A stretch of 64,000 nt of DNA from Flavobacterium jumunjinense (GCF_021650975.2 NZ_CP091285.1:4030001-4094000); one strand, 5' to 3'. Counted from the stretch's first letter, positions 34,024 to 43,214 are shown. The notes: generated by a model from the sequence alone, not told the origin. A program made the numbers and translations.

Positions 34024-34575
34024 GCTTAAGGATTGAGGTTTTACGCCAACATAAGAAGCAATAAGGTATTGGGGAATGCGTTGTACCAAATCTTTATAAT
34101 GCGTTACAAAATAACGATAGCGCTCTTCGGGAGAATAACGGCGTACTGTTAAAAATTGGTTCACCATAATAATAAAACGATGTTCGATGATAATTCGACC
34201 TAATAAATTGGCACTTGGAGCCGTTTTATATAATTGTTGCAAAGCATCATAATCAATCACTAGAAACTCACAATCTTCAAGGGCTTGTATGTTTTGAATG
34301 GATGGTTCTTTCGAAATAAAACTAGCATAATCGGCTACAAACTCTCCTTCTTTAGTAAATTCTAATGTAGATTCTTCCTCATTTCTGAACACGAAATAAC
34401 GCACCAAACCTTTGCTCAGAAATCCTAATTGGTAATTTATAGCTGTAGATTGCAAAAAATATTCGTTCTTTTTTAGAGAAAAAGGGTGAAATGCTTTTCT
34501 ATACAATTGTTCTTCTTCTGGCTGTAAAGAAGTGATTTGTTTTAAAGTGGCTAAGAGTTTTTCAAAGGAATCCAT
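34000..34575 (-). CDS. Crp/Fnr family transcriptional regulator
   Basis: A 191-residue protein. Residues about 20-120 are the cyclic-nucleotide-binding beta-roll (FSLKKNEYFLQSTAINYQLGFLSKGLVRYF, FTKEGEFVADYASF). The C-terminal part has the winged helix, with the recognition helix SYVGVKPQSLSRIRKRIL. No Cys cluster is present, so it is not an oxygen-sensing FNR. The target is unknown. Its position in the island makes it a possible, but unproven, regulator of the dyad promoters. Confidence 0.88.
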   Translation of the reverse strand: MDSFEKLLATLKQITSLQPEEEQLYRKAFHPFSLKKNEYFLQSTAINYQLGFLSKGLVRYFVFRNEEESTLEFTKEGEFVADYASFISKEPSIQNIQALEDCEFLVIDYDALQQLYKTAPSANLLGRIIIEHRFIIMVNQFLTVRRYSPEERYRYFVTHYKDLVQRIPQYLIASYVGVKPQSLSRIRKRIL

Positions 34576-34634
34576 GGTACAATACTACGGAAAATTGATG
34601 AAGTATCCTGATTTTTTAAAATCCTTTCAAGTAA

Positions 34635-35345
34635 TTATTCCTTTTCATAATACAAAAAAACCTTTGTCATTGCATGATTGGCTCTAGATTGACAATCCAT
34701 TACTTCACCTTCAAAACGAAGCCTATTTGGAACACCAAAACAATATATTCCTTTTCCTTTTGCCATTCTATCTAATGTTTTAATAGTTCTAAGAGATAAA
34801 CTTTGGTAAAGCGGTTCTAAAGCAACACATTGTTCATTTGTAGCATAAAGTATATCCCAGTTTTTTGAAGTCTCACCTTCAAGTGCTGTGGAAGAAAGAT
34901 ACACTTCTTTCAAAAGTGGAAAAGCATAAGCCAATACTAATTTTGAACCTTCATTACCAAATCGATGCACTTCTTTATTTCTAATTACAAAATGTAAAAT
35001 CCACCAATTCTCTAAAATTGATAATTGTCCTGCAACAATACCTGCAATTCCAGCCGCTTTGATCTGATGTCCTTTTGCAATTCTTTCATTATCAAACCAT
35101 AAATAAAAATCTCTAATTTGACGAATGGAATGGTATTTTGTTTCCCCTTTTTCTTGCAATAGGTTGTATACATTCGCATTTTCCCAAACTATTGTCTGTT
35201 GCTTTCTATCTTTTTTTAACCAAGCTCCTTCTGGCAACTCTTTTAAACTAGTTTTTTCCTGAAACGTTTTTAAATTTTTATATTCCTGTGCTAGTGTCCA
35301 TTCAAAAATAAAAAAAAACAACACAATAGAAAAAATAGTCTTCAT
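34635..35345 (-). CDS. hypothetical exported protein
   Basis: A 236-residue protein with a signal peptide (MKTIFSIVLFFFIFEWTLAQ). The mature part has mixed helix and strand, and no motif I recognise. It has an ordinary codon and base composition for the genome and stands alone between the Crp-like gene and a phosphatase gene. Confidence 0.65.
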   Translation of the reverse strand: MKTIFSIVLFFFIFEWTLAQEYKNLKTFQEKTSLKELPEGAWLKKDRKQQTIVWENANVYNLLQEKGETKYHSIRQIRDFYLWFDNERIAKGHQIKAAGIAGIVAGQLSILENWWILHFVIRNKEVHRFGNEGSKLVLAYAFPLLKEVYLSSTALEGETSKNWDILYATNEQCVALEPLYQSLSLRTIKTLDRMAKGKGIYCFGVPNRLRFEGEVMDCQSRANHAMTKVFLYYEKE

Positions 35346-35454
35346 TTTACACTTTATAATTTATCCAAAATTAACTAATCGATTACAATTATAAAAAATG
35401 TTTTCAATTATATCTAAAAAAAGCAAATCTATTGGTTCTATTTCAATACTACAA

Positions 35455-36471
35455 TTAATACCCTTGTTTCAATTCTCCCAAAACAGCACTATCATTTCCA
35501 ATAATTTTAAAAACGACTTGTTTGTTCTTAAAATCAAAAGCTAACGTACCAAAGCTTTTTGATGTTACCACCTCTCCTACTCTATATGGATTAGGTTCTC
35601 CCGAAAAATTGGTACTTGAATGTGTCAAACCACTACTGGTAAAATCAATTACTGGATAGGACAAACCATTCACTTCTTTTTTAGAAAATTCAGAAATATG
35701 TCGATCACCCGATAGAAGAATCACTCCTTTGGCATTCGAATCTACTAATAAGCGTTCTAATTTATCAACTTCATGTGGAAAATTACCCCAAGTTTCATAA
35801 CCATGTTCGTTAGAAAACACTTGAATACTACTCACAATAACGTTAAAATCGGCTGTACTATTTTTTAATTGATCCTCTAACCATTTCCATTGGGTTTCAC
35901 CCAAAATGGTTCCTTCACCATAGGCATTGGGTTGGAATCGTTTTCTAGTTGCAGTATCTTTTGTTAGCTCAGTTCTAAAATAGCGTGTATCCAAAACTAG
36001 GACTTTTATGGTTCCTTCCTCTAATGTATAATCGTGAACAGCATAAACGCCTTCTTGTTCTCTTCTTGGACTGTCTTTGGGAACTCCCATAAAATCTAAA
36101 AACACTTGCTGACTTTCTTTTTTGGCTTTAAACGCTACTCCTCCATCGTTTAGTCCATAATCATGATCGTCCCATGTGCCAATTACAGGAACCGTTGCTT
36201 TTAATTCTTGATACCCTTTCACTGCATTTTGAGTATCATATATTTCTTTAAGTTTGGTCATATCATCGGTGTCAGCATAAACAATATCGCCTCCCCAAAT
36301 CCATACATCTGGTTTTGTGTTTAGAATGTCATCCCACAAAAGATTCGCTACAGTGTGCTTATTACATGAACCGAACGCAATGGTAAAATCGGATTGGTTT
36401 TCCTCTTGTGCATAAATTGAAAAGGAAACTACTAGAAAAAGAATTGATAAAAATTGATGTGCTGATTTCAT
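35455..36471 (-). CDS. alkaline phosphatase D-like (PhoD) metallophosphoesterase, exported
   Basis: A 338-residue protein with signal peptide (FLSILFLVVSFSIYAQ). The metal-site motifs of the PhoD family are FGSCNKH, GGDIVYADT, GTWDDHDYG and LSGDRHISEF. Domain length is shorter than the classical Bacillus PhoD but usual for the Bacteroidota version. It probably cleaves phosphodiester bonds in the periplasm, perhaps of released nucleotides or teichoic-like polymers. It is a single gene, with a TATTTTTG promoter box about 25 bases before the ATG. Confidence 0.88.
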   Translation of the reverse strand: MKSAHQFLSILFLVVSFSIYAQEENQSDFTIAFGSCNKHTVANLLWDDILNTKPDVWIWGGDIVYADTDDMTKLKEIYDTQNAVKGYQELKATVPVIGTWDDHDYGLNDGGVAFKAKKESQQVFLDFMGVPKDSPRREQEGVYAVHDYTLEEGTIKVLVLDTRYFRTELTKDTATRKRFQPNAYGEGTILGETQWKWLEDQLKNSTADFNVIVSSIQVFSNEHGYETWGNFPHEVDKLERLLVDSNAKGVILLSGDRHISEFSKKEVNGLSYPVIDFTSSGLTHSSTNFSGEPNPYRVGEVVTSKSFGTLAFDFKNKQVVFKIIGNDSAVLGELKQGY

Positions 36472-36607
36472 TGTTGGAATAGTATTTGTAGTACAAAAAT
36501 AGCGTTTACAATTGGGCTTGGTATTAAAAAAATATTAATTTAACGTTGGGTGCAATTATCAAAAACTAATTACAGTAAAAAAATGTTTTCTACACACAAC
36601 TTCAACA

Positions 36608-36725
36608 CTGTGACAATTTCAAATTTCTTTTCAAAAACGTCACGATTTCTGTGACAAAACGCATTTCATTTTAAGATTGTCACGTTTTCTGTGACAAAAT
36701 CCAATTTTAGAAAAAATTGTCACGA
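36608..36725. promoter_or_regulatory. 40-base-period array of GTCAC/GTGAC operator-like sites
   Basis: GTGAC occurs at 36610, 36651 and 36691 and GTCAC at 36639, 36679 and 36719, a period of 40 bases. Two full dyads GTCAC-N7-GTGAC lie at 36639-36655 and 36679-36695. The array is upstream of the plus-strand hydroxylase gene and divergent from phoD. Confidence 0.65.
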
Positions 36726-36826
36726 AAAATACGTATTTATACCTATTGCATGCTTAAATTAGAACAATTAGATTTGTAATAAACAAAAAAGGACCATTCA
36801 TTTCAATTGAACTAAACCATTCATTC

Positions 36827-37408
36827 ATGGAAACAAAAAAACAATTTAAAGATAGAATACAATTACCATTTACGTTCGATGTTTCAAAAATGCTTGAAGA
36901 GGCACAAGCTTTAAAACAAGAACACTATGAATATTATAAAGTGATTCAATTACGAGCTCCTGCACATTTGGTAGATACATCCTTGCCTTTTCCTCCACCA
37001 GCAAGCGATTATGCCGATGGTTCTTGGACCGATTGGCTAGATACACCTTCACTCGAAAAATCCCCTTATTTAAAAAGTATCATTGATACCTTTAGTCAAT
37101 ATACAACGGTTAATTTGGTGCGATTATTATTTTTAGCCCCTAATTCGGTTGTAAAAGAACACACCGACCCAACATTAGGATTAGAAGAAGAAAAATCGAT
37201 GATTCGACTGACCATTCCTATAGATAATAATGAGGGTGTTGAATTTTTCTTAAATGATACCTTAGTACCTATGAAAGTAGGAGAATGTTGGTATTTACGC
37301 TTAACAGATAGTCATCATGTTATTAATGGTGGTGCTACAGATCGTATTAATTTAACGATAGATGTAATTCCTAATGATAAGATTGTTGAACTGATTGAGA
37401 AGGGGTAG
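36827..37408 (+). CDS. aspartyl/asparaginyl beta-hydroxylase-like Fe(II)/2-oxoglutarate oxygenase
   Basis: A 193-residue cytoplasmic protein. The iron ligands appear as VKEHTDPT (about 107-114) and the distal His in LTDSHHVINGGATDRINLTID; the Arg that grips 2-oxoglutarate is in the latter block. This matches the small Asp/Arg_hydroxylase group in bacteria. The target protein or peptide is unknown. It has the array of GTCAC dyads in its upstream region. It is not obviously tied to RNA repair. Confidence 0.82.
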   Translation: METKKQFKDRIQLPFTFDVSKMLEEAQALKQEHYEYYKVIQLRAPAHLVDTSLPFPPPASDYADGSWTDWLDTPSLEKSPYLKSIIDTFSQYTTVNLVRLLFLAPNSVVKEHTDPTLGLEEEKSMIRLTIPIDNNEGVEFFLNDTLVPMKVGECWYLRLTDSHHVINGGATDRINLTIDVIPNDKIVELIEKG

Positions 37409-37452
37409 TAAATTCATTTTTAATTTCTATTTATCTAAATTCATTTTTAATC

Positions 37453-37488
37453 TACGAAAAATAATTGCGTAGTATAAAATTACATTTG
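37453..37488 (+). promoter_or_regulatory. island promoter/operator dyad upstream of second RX4H gene
   Basis: TACGAAAAATAATTGCGTA at 37453-37471, 13 bases, then TTTG at 37485-37488 within TACATTTG. The gene starts 26 bases later. Confidence 0.75.
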
Positions 37489-37514
37489 TTTTATAAAATT
37501 AATAAAAACATTAA

Positions 37515-38354
37515 ATGAATAATAAATACTCTCCTTTTTGGATTTTAAATCCTTTAAGCAATCAAATAAACGTTAGAAATTATAAAAAATGGAGATTTTA
37601 TTCGTCAAAAGAAGTTATTGATGGATTATCCCCATTAAATGAATTAGGTAAAACTTTTTATGAAATTTCTCATCAAAAAGCAAGTCTATATGATCATTGT
37701 ATATGGATTTTTAATGATAGTGAATATGATTTTAATAATTCTGTAAAGCTAACAGATATTTTAGAATCAATAGTTGAAACATTTACTTGTTCTTTTCTTT
37801 CTCAATGTGGAAGTATAATAAAACATAAAAATGGGAGTATAACCAAACAACCTGCTAACCCTAAAGTTATTGATTCAGCAAAAATTGAATATTTGACTTT
37901 AGAAAAACTAAAAAGGATAATAGATATTACCGAAGTTATTTACGAAAATAATCATAATGATTATTTAGAAATTTTCAAGTATTTAAGGGATATAAAAATG
38001 TCAAAACCATTTATTGGACAACTTGCTTTATGGTCTTTTTTAGAGCATCATTGGGCAAGTAAAAAAGAATATTCAAAACTTGATAGTTCATTATCTAAAA
38101 TGTTAAATATTATTTACGAAGGAAAAGAATTAAAACATGAAAAAAAAAAAATCAGAACGGCTATTCAAGATGTTGGAAAAAGCTTAGGTAAAGAATATGA
38201 TGAGATTCATTTAAGAAACATTCTTGCACATGGAAAGCATTATACTTTAAAAGAGAAATGGACAGATTTAGAATGGAATAACTTTTTTAAAATTCATGAT
38301 GAGTTATTTGAATTAGTTATTAAGGGAATAGAGAAAGAAATACTATCAAAATGA
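37515..38354 (+). CDS. HEPN-like protein (RX4H motif), second in the island
   Basis: A 279-residue protein without signal peptide or membrane helices. The C-terminal third is helical and contains IHLRNILAHGKHYTLKEKW (about residues 234-252) with R-N-x3-H, the HEPN-type RX4H motif. The N-terminal part has no recognised domain. It shares the dyad promoter with Ro60 and Hen1, so I place it in the same regulon. It may be an RNase or RNA binder. The motif-based call is tentative, and other helical proteins can show this pattern by chance. Confidence 0.6.
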   Translation: MNNKYSPFWILNPLSNQINVRNYKKWRFYSSKEVIDGLSPLNELGKTFYEISHQKASLYDHCIWIFNDSEYDFNNSVKLTDILESIVETFTCSFLSQCGSIIKHKNGSITKQPANPKVIDSAKIEYLTLEKLKRIIDITEVIYENNHNDYLEIFKYLRDIKMSKPFIGQLALWSFLEHHWASKKEYSKLDSSLSKMLNIIYEGKELKHEKKKIRTAIQDVGKSLGKEYDEIHLRNILAHGKHYTLKEKWTDLEWNNFFKIHDELFELVIKGIEKEILSK

Positions 38355-38544
38355 CTTTATATATTACTGTAAATGATTCCAAAAACACTTACTTACAATA
38401 ATAGATTACATATCAAAACCTCTAATTTATCTAAACAAGAAATTTCAAGAAATGTTAACTGATTTTTATAGATTTTAAAATAGAAGCATAATATTTTTTT
38501 TTTATTATTACTAAGTTTTATTTGCTCAAATCAAAATAAAAAAT

Positions 38545-38700
38545 ATGACACACAATAATACTTCAAACCATTTTGGAGACGAAGAGAATAAAACAAAAAG
38601 GCTATTAAATGAGCTTTACTCTGGAGAGCAAAGCAAGAAAATTAAAAATTTCGACCGTAATAAAAATCTTGAACGAATTAATGCGAAATTTAAGAAATGA
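38545..38700 (+). CDS. small basic hypothetical protein (51 aa)
   Basis: A continuous frame ATG to TGA of 51 residues, Asn/Lys/Glu-rich and hydrophilic, ending RINAKFKK. It lies in the 423-base gap between the HEPN-like gene and hen1 and ends 17 bases before the dyad promoter. No family is known. The rest of the gap (38355-38544) shows nothing I can support. Confidence 0.4.
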   Translation: MTHNNTSNHFGDEENKTKRLLNELYSGEQSKKIKNFDRNKNLERINAKFKK

Positions 38701-38717
38701 TATAATTTAAAACAACC

Positions 38718-38753
38718 TACGCAAAATAATTACGCACCACTACTCCACCTTTG
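38718..38753 (+). promoter_or_regulatory. island promoter/operator dyad upstream of hen1
   Basis: TACGCAAAATAATTACGCA at 38718-38736, 13 bases, then TTTG at 38750-38753. The dyad is identical to that of the Ro60 gene. Confidence 0.78.
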
Positions 38754-38777
38754 TATCAGAAATAAAAAACAAAGGTT

Positions 38778-40055
38778 ATGCAAATTATCATACAATCAGA
38801 AAACAATCATTTACTAGACATACTTTACAAAAACCCAGCAACCGATTTGGGTTTGTATTGCAAAACATTACGCAATGGTGTTTTAGTTGGTAACGCAGTA
38901 AATAAAAACGAATATCACTGTTTGTTCCAAGATACTAAAAACAGCTATTTACCAGACGAAGGTAATCCAATCGATTTTCAAAGCTATTGCAGTCCGTTAT
39001 TGGCATTGAATATGGCAACGGAATTTTTCAATCATTTGTTCAAAAGCAACGAAACATTAGAAAGCACAACTTTGTCTTGGTTAGGAAAAACCTATGCTGA
39101 AATTGATACTTTACCAGCAAATGTAGTAGTACCTACTTTTTTTATCGATTCAGGTTGGTATAAAAACGGAACGTTCTTGTTATCAAAATACATTGACGGG
39201 ATTACGGTTACATCAAAAATAGGAAATAATTATAGTTTAAAAGTAGAAGGGAAAACCATTCGAGAAACCTTACATAAGTTTTCGGTAGTGGCATTGTTTT
39301 GTCATTTTACCAATAAACATTCTGAGTACATGTACATTGATGATTATTTCATTCAAAAGCATAGTACGATATTGGCTAATTTACCAAATGTTCCTTATTT
39401 CGTGTACTATTTGTTCATCAAACGATTAATGCGTTCACCAGAACAGTTTAGAACCTTCAAGCCACAATTAGAAGCGTATTTTAACAACACAGTTCAGTTT
39501 GTTTTTACCGACACACATCAATCTCGTAAAGAATTTATTTGCAATAGAATTGAAAATAACGAAGCTGTTTTGGATTTTGGATGTGGAAACTTACAATATT
39601 TCAAGAAATTACGTAAAAGTGGTTTCACAGCAGACTATTTAGCACATGATGAAGAGGATTTTGAAGACACCGTAGATAAAATAATTGGCTATGAAAATGT
39701 GGAGAACTTGCATTGGATAGCCAATAAAGAAGACTTAATTGGTTTTGAAGGACAAGTAATTTTGAGTGAAGTGATCGAACACAATACATTAGAAGAAGCT
39801 ACGGAATTGTTGCATTGGATAAAAGAGAACATTCATTTTACAACTTTGTTTATCACTACTCCAAATAGCGAATTCAACGTAAATTATGAAATGGCAGAAG
39901 AATTCCGTCATGATGACCACGATTTCGAATTAACAAAACAAGAATTCATAGAATTAATCACTTCGATATTTCCAAATAAAATGGAATATCACGGCATTGG
40001 AGACTGCGTTAACGGCATATATCCAACAAGTGCTATGATTGTTTATAAACAGTAA
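38778..40055 (+). CDS. hen1: Hen1 3'-terminal RNA ribose 2'-O-methyltransferase
   Basis: Bacterial Hen1 methylates the 2'-OH of the cut end before ligation, so that a repaired tRNA cannot be cut again by the same ribotoxin. Residues about 1-235 are the Hen1 N-terminal domain that activates the Pnkp ligase. The methyltransferase follows, with the AdoMet loop LDFGCG at 265-270 and the metal site EVIEH at 331-335. TPNSEFN and RHDDHDFE at 377-384 complete the Hen1 signature. The 425-residue length is typical of a bacterial Hen1. It heads the cluster with the ligase and kinase genes and carries the shared dyad promoter. Confidence 0.92.
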   Translation: MQIIIQSENNHLLDILYKNPATDLGLYCKTLRNGVLVGNAVNKNEYHCLFQDTKNSYLPDEGNPIDFQSYCSPLLALNMATEFFNHLFKSNETLESTTLSWLGKTYAEIDTLPANVVVPTFFIDSGWYKNGTFLLSKYIDGITVTSKIGNNYSLKVEGKTIRETLHKFSVVALFCHFTNKHSEYMYIDDYFIQKHSTILANLPNVPYFVYYLFIKRLMRSPEQFRTFKPQLEAYFNNTVQFVFTDTHQSRKEFICNRIENNEAVLDFGCGNLQYFKKLRKSGFTADYLAHDEEDFEDTVDKIIGYENVENLHWIANKEDLIGFEGQVILSEVIEHNTLEEATELLHWIKENIHFTTLFITTPNSEFNVNYEMAEEFRHDDHDFELTKQEFIELITSIFPNKMEYHGIGDCVNGIYPTSAMIVYKQ

Positions 40056-40063
40056 ACTCAGCA

Positions 40064-40172
40064 CGTCAGTTCGAGTGTTTTTAATGGAACAAGGTGGAGT
40101 TAAAAATGTATCGAGAACTCGTGTACTGAATACAAAAACTTCTCGATACACTTCGTATACTCGAAGTGACAT
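40064..40172. repeat. dispersed repeat (TTCGAG...CTTCTCGATA family), copy 2
   Basis: The most complete copy: GTCAGTTCGAGTGTTTTTAA, ATGTATCGAGAACTCGTG, CTTCTCGATACACTTCG, TACTCGAAGTGACAT. It fills the gap between hen1 and the ligase gene. Confidence 0.8.
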
Positions 40173-40211
40173 AGCAGATAAATAATAACATCACAACTAA
40201 TAATCAAAAAA

Positions 40212-41396
40212 ATGATCGACATACCTACCAAAAAAAGAATAGAATGGTTCAGCAACAATCAAATTAACGATTTTGCACCTACCATTTCACCAGCTCCAAA
40301 ATATTTGAGCACAAACGAAATAGAAAGCATTCGGCAAGCAGTAAAATTCTTCTTGCAAGAAAATCAAACTGAAATTGTAGTACAAAAAAAGTACATGGGT
40401 TCGTACTGTAGTATTTACTTAAAACGCAATTTAGAAGAGACCTATTTTATTTCTCGTAACGGACATAAAATAAACCATATCGATTTGGAAGGGGCTATTG
40501 CAAGTTTGAAATCGTTACATGAAAAAATGCTGCTTCAATATCCCGATTTTGATACGCTAATTATCGCGTCAGAATTATTGCCTTGGAGCGTTTTGGGTGG
40601 TGGATTAATTGAAAGGGAATATACTGCCTATCATGATGCGTTGGAAACACATACGAATTATCTAGAAAAAAGTGATTTGTATTGTAAAATTGATACAGTC
40701 AAAGCTTCAGAAAATTATGTGGAGTATCTTGAAGACAAGAAAGCATTAAAAAATAAAGAGTTAAAAGCAAAATATCCAGGTCACGTTATAAGACAATACG
40801 ATGCTATTGCTAATTTGAAAGTAGTCGATATTCCAAAACAAAAGGAATCTTTGACCATTTTTAAAACACAGATTGATACGTTTGGAAAAGACGATAATCT
40901 TCATTTTAAACCCTTCAATATCTTAAAGGTAGTACATAATGATGGTAAAGAAACACTTCCGAATAGTAATTTAACCTATTCATTAGTAAATGACGATGTC
41001 TTTTTACATTTGAATTTTACACCCGAAAATGAAGCAGAAAACTTAACCAAAATCTATGATTTTTTTAATACGTTAACTACTGAAAACGAAGAAGGTATTA
41101 TGATAAAACCAGCTAAAAGTTATGTAAAAGGAGTGCCACCTTGCTTTAAAGTAAGAAACAACAATTATCTCACGATGATTTACGGAATCAATTTTAATGT
41201 TAATTTTGACTATTATTTAGAACGCAGGAACATCAAAAGAAAATTGGAACAGTCAATCAATGGTTGGGAAATTAACCAACAAATGTTGGAAATTCCATAT
41301 AAATCCTTGAATGCGGAAAATTACTTAATGAAATTATTGTTGTTAAAACGAATCAATAACGAAGAAATTGAAAAAACGTTAGATCCAAGGTTATAG
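40212..41396 (+). CDS. stand-alone Pnkp-type RNA ligase
   Basis: A 394-residue adenylyltransferase-ligase like the C-terminal module of bacterial Pnkp (partner of Hen1). Motif I is QKKYMGSY with Lys60 (K-x-M-G-S as in Pnkp), motif III ASELLPWSV at 119-127, motif IV EGIMIKP at 294-300 and motif V FKVR at 312-315. A helical C-terminal module follows. In most bacteria kinase, phosphatase and ligase form one Pnkp chain; here the ligase is separate and the kinase-phosphatase is the next gene. It needs Hen1, encoded just upstream, for activity in the known system. Confidence 0.88.
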   Translation: MIDIPTKKRIEWFSNNQINDFAPTISPAPKYLSTNEIESIRQAVKFFLQENQTEIVVQKKYMGSYCSIYLKRNLEETYFISRNGHKINHIDLEGAIASLKSLHEKMLLQYPDFDTLIIASELLPWSVLGGGLIEREYTAYHDALETHTNYLEKSDLYCKIDTVKASENYVEYLEDKKALKNKELKAKYPGHVIRQYDAIANLKVVDIPKQKESLTIFKTQIDTFGKDDNLHFKPFNILKVVHNDGKETLPNSNLTYSLVNDDVFLHLNFTPENEAENLTKIYDFFNTLTTENEEGIMIKPAKSYVKGVPPCFKVRNNNYLTMIYGINFNVNFDYYLERRNIKRKLEQSINGWEINQQMLEIPYKSLNAENYLMKLLLLKRINNEEIEKTLDPRL

Positions 41397-41406
41397 CCTT
41401 TTTTAC

Positions 41407-41511
41407 CGTCAGTTCGATTATTTTTGTGGAGTGTAATGGAACAAAAATGTATCGAGAACACATGTACTGAATACAAAAACTTCTCGATACGCTTCGCACT
41501 CGAAGAGACAT
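41407..41511. repeat. dispersed repeat (TTCGAG...CTTCTCGATA family), copy 3
   Basis: A slightly shorter copy with the words GTCAGTTCGA, AATGTATCGAGAAC, CTTCTCGATACGCTTCGC and CACTCGAAGAGACAT, between the ligase and kinase genes. Confidence 0.78.
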
Positions 41512-41583
41512 AAATCGAGAAAATTAGAAATAAAGAATTAACATGAATGAGTAGTACAATTCGTGTTCAAAAAATATATTAAA

Positions 41584-42486
41584 ATGAAAAAAACACCAAA
41601 ACTAATACTCTTAATAGGTTGCCCAGCTTCTGGGAAAAGTACGTTTGCCGAATGGCTTGTAAAATCTGAATCAAAAACATTTCGTGTAAGTCGAGATGAA
41701 ATCCGATTTTCGCAATTCCAGGAACAAACTAATGATGCTGTGGAGAAAATGATTACCAAAATGGTTCACGAGCAAGTAAAAACACTATTATCAAATGGTT
41801 GGAATGTAGTTTTGGATAATTGTCATACTAAAAAGGACTACATTAAAACTGCCATTAAAGAATATAGTGATTTGGCAAATATTGAATTCAAATTGTTTGA
41901 TGTTCCTTTAGATGAATTGTTAGAACGTAACGCAAAACGAACAAGAGTGGTTCCAAAACCAGTTATTGAAAACATGTTCAAACAATTGGAACATCTTAAA
42001 ACGAATTTCGATTTCGAACCTATTAAAAAAAATAGACGAAAAGATTTAGAATATGGAGAGCAAGATACTTCCTTGCCAAAAGCTATAATTTGTGATTTAG
42101 ATGGAACATTAGCCTTAATGAATGGAAGAAATCCTTTTGATGCTAGTAAATGTGATGAAGATTTGTTGAACGAACCCGTTGCGAATATCTTGAAAAACTA
42201 TAAAAACATAGGTCATACAATTATTTTACTTTCTGGAAGAGAAGACAGATACAAAGAACCTACGTTACGATTTTTAGAAAAATACAACATTGAATACGAT
42301 CATTTATTCATGCGAAAAAGCAAAGACAGCCGAAAAGATAGCGTTATTAAAACGGAATTATTCGATACCGAAATTCGTAACAAATATTTCATAGAATTTG
42401 TATTAGACGATAGAAACCAAGTAGTTGATATGTGGAGAAACGACCTGAAGCTACCTTGTTTTCAAGTATATTACGGGAATTTTTAA
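41584..42486 (+). CDS. T4-type polynucleotide kinase / 3'-phosphatase
   Basis: A 300-residue end-healing enzyme with the same layout as T4 Pnkp (301 residues). The N-terminal kinase has Walker A GCPASGKST at 12-20 and RVSRDEIR; the C-terminal HAD phosphatase has DLDGTLA at 171-177, LSGREDR and a late VLDDRNQVV. I chose the ATG at 41584; a GTG at 41563 would add seven residues. It supplies 5'-phosphate and 3'-OH ends to the Pnkp-like ligase gene directly upstream. The HAD phosphatase contrasts with the calcineurin-type phosphatase of canonical bacterial Pnkp. Confidence 0.92.
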   Translation: MKKTPKLILLIGCPASGKSTFAEWLVKSESKTFRVSRDEIRFSQFQEQTNDAVEKMITKMVHEQVKTLLSNGWNVVLDNCHTKKDYIKTAIKEYSDLANIEFKLFDVPLDELLERNAKRTRVVPKPVIENMFKQLEHLKTNFDFEPIKKNRRKDLEYGEQDTSLPKAIICDLDGTLALMNGRNPFDASKCDEDLLNEPVANILKNYKNIGHTIILLSGREDRYKEPTLRFLEKYNIEYDHLFMRKSKDSRKDSVIKTELFDTEIRNKYFIEFVLDDRNQVVDMWRNDLKLPCFQVYYGNF

Positions 42487-42517
42487 AATCTGACAGGTTT
42501 CAAAAACCTGTCAGATT
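42487..42517. terminator. hairpin after the kinase-phosphatase gene
   Basis: A perfect 14-base stem (AATCTGACAGGTTT and its complement) with a 3-base loop, followed by TTGTTAATATT. It resembles common dispersed CTGACAGG hairpins and probably ends the transcript. Confidence 0.7.
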
Positions 42518-42548
42518 TGTTAATATTAACAATAATTTAAAAAAATAA

Positions 42549-43091
42549 ATGATTAGAAAAATACTTTTTATCGCAACTATTATAGCATTAATTTCATGTA
42601 ATTTAAAATCAAATGATTTTCCATTTTATAAGCAAAAAACAACTCAAGAATGTGGACCAACTTGCTTGAAAATGATTTTTGAATATTATGGAGATAAAAT
42701 TTCTTTGGATTCTATTAATAAATTATCAAAATTAGATAGTATTGAAGGTACAAATCTTCTTAACCTTAGTGATACAGCTGAAACTTTAGGATATAGAACA
42801 TTAGCAATTAAAATAGATTTTGAAAAATTTAAAGAGGCTCCATTACCAGCGATGTTACATTGGAATAACAATCATTTTGTGGTTATTTATAAAATAGAAA
42901 ACGATTCCATTTCAATTGCAGATCCAGCAATAGGCTTATACAAATTAAATATTAATGAATTTAAAGAACATTGGTGTGCAAATCCTGATTATGAAAATGA
43001 AGGTATTGCGTTATTAATTGAAAAATTGAATTCAAAAGAAAAAATGAAGCATAAGGTTAATCAAAAAAGAAAGAAGAATACTCATAAGTAA
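42549..43091 (+). CDS. C39-like cysteine peptidase lipoprotein
   Basis: A 180-residue protein with an N-terminal hydrophobic stretch ending in LISC (lipobox). The mature part is a stand-alone peptidase C39 domain: QECGPTCL with Cys35, His109 in LHWNNNHFVVIY and Asp125 in ISIADPAIG, the complete triad. C39 domains normally sit at the N-terminus of bacteriocin exporters and cut double-Gly leaders. No exporter or bacteriocin gene is next to it. Its basic C-terminal tail (HKVNQKRKKNTHK) is unusual. The connection to the repair genes around it is unclear. Confidence 0.8.
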   Translation: MIRKILFIATIIALISCNLKSNDFPFYKQKTTQECGPTCLKMIFEYYGDKISLDSINKLSKLDSIEGTNLLNLSDTAETLGYRTLAIKIDFEKFKEAPLPAMLHWNNNHFVVIYKIENDSISIADPAIGLYKLNINEFKEHWCANPDYENEGIALLIEKLNSKEKMKHKVNQKRKKNTHK

Positions 43092-43129
43092 TTCCACAAA
43101 AAAACGTATTTTTTTATTTTGTAAAGTGA

Positions 43130-43162
43130 AGATTTGACAACTTTTAAAAAGTTGTCAAATCT
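43130..43162. terminator. hairpin after the C39 peptidase gene
   Basis: AGATTTGACAACTTTT pairs with AAAAGTTGTCAAATCT (overlapping loop A), about 40 bases after the stop. No long T-run follows, so its terminator role is moderately sure. Confidence 0.55.
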
Positions 43163-43214
43163 ATATAGTAGGTGAAATTTTTAACTAATAGTAGTGGATA
43201 AAAAACAATTCTTT

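Noticed and set aside
36608..36725. CRISPR or phage attachment repeats
   Set aside because: Only 5-base words with dyad symmetry recur; the pattern fits operator sites better.
38373..38462. 29-residue open frame after the HEPN-like gene
   Set aside because: Too short, no ribosome-site or conservation evidence.
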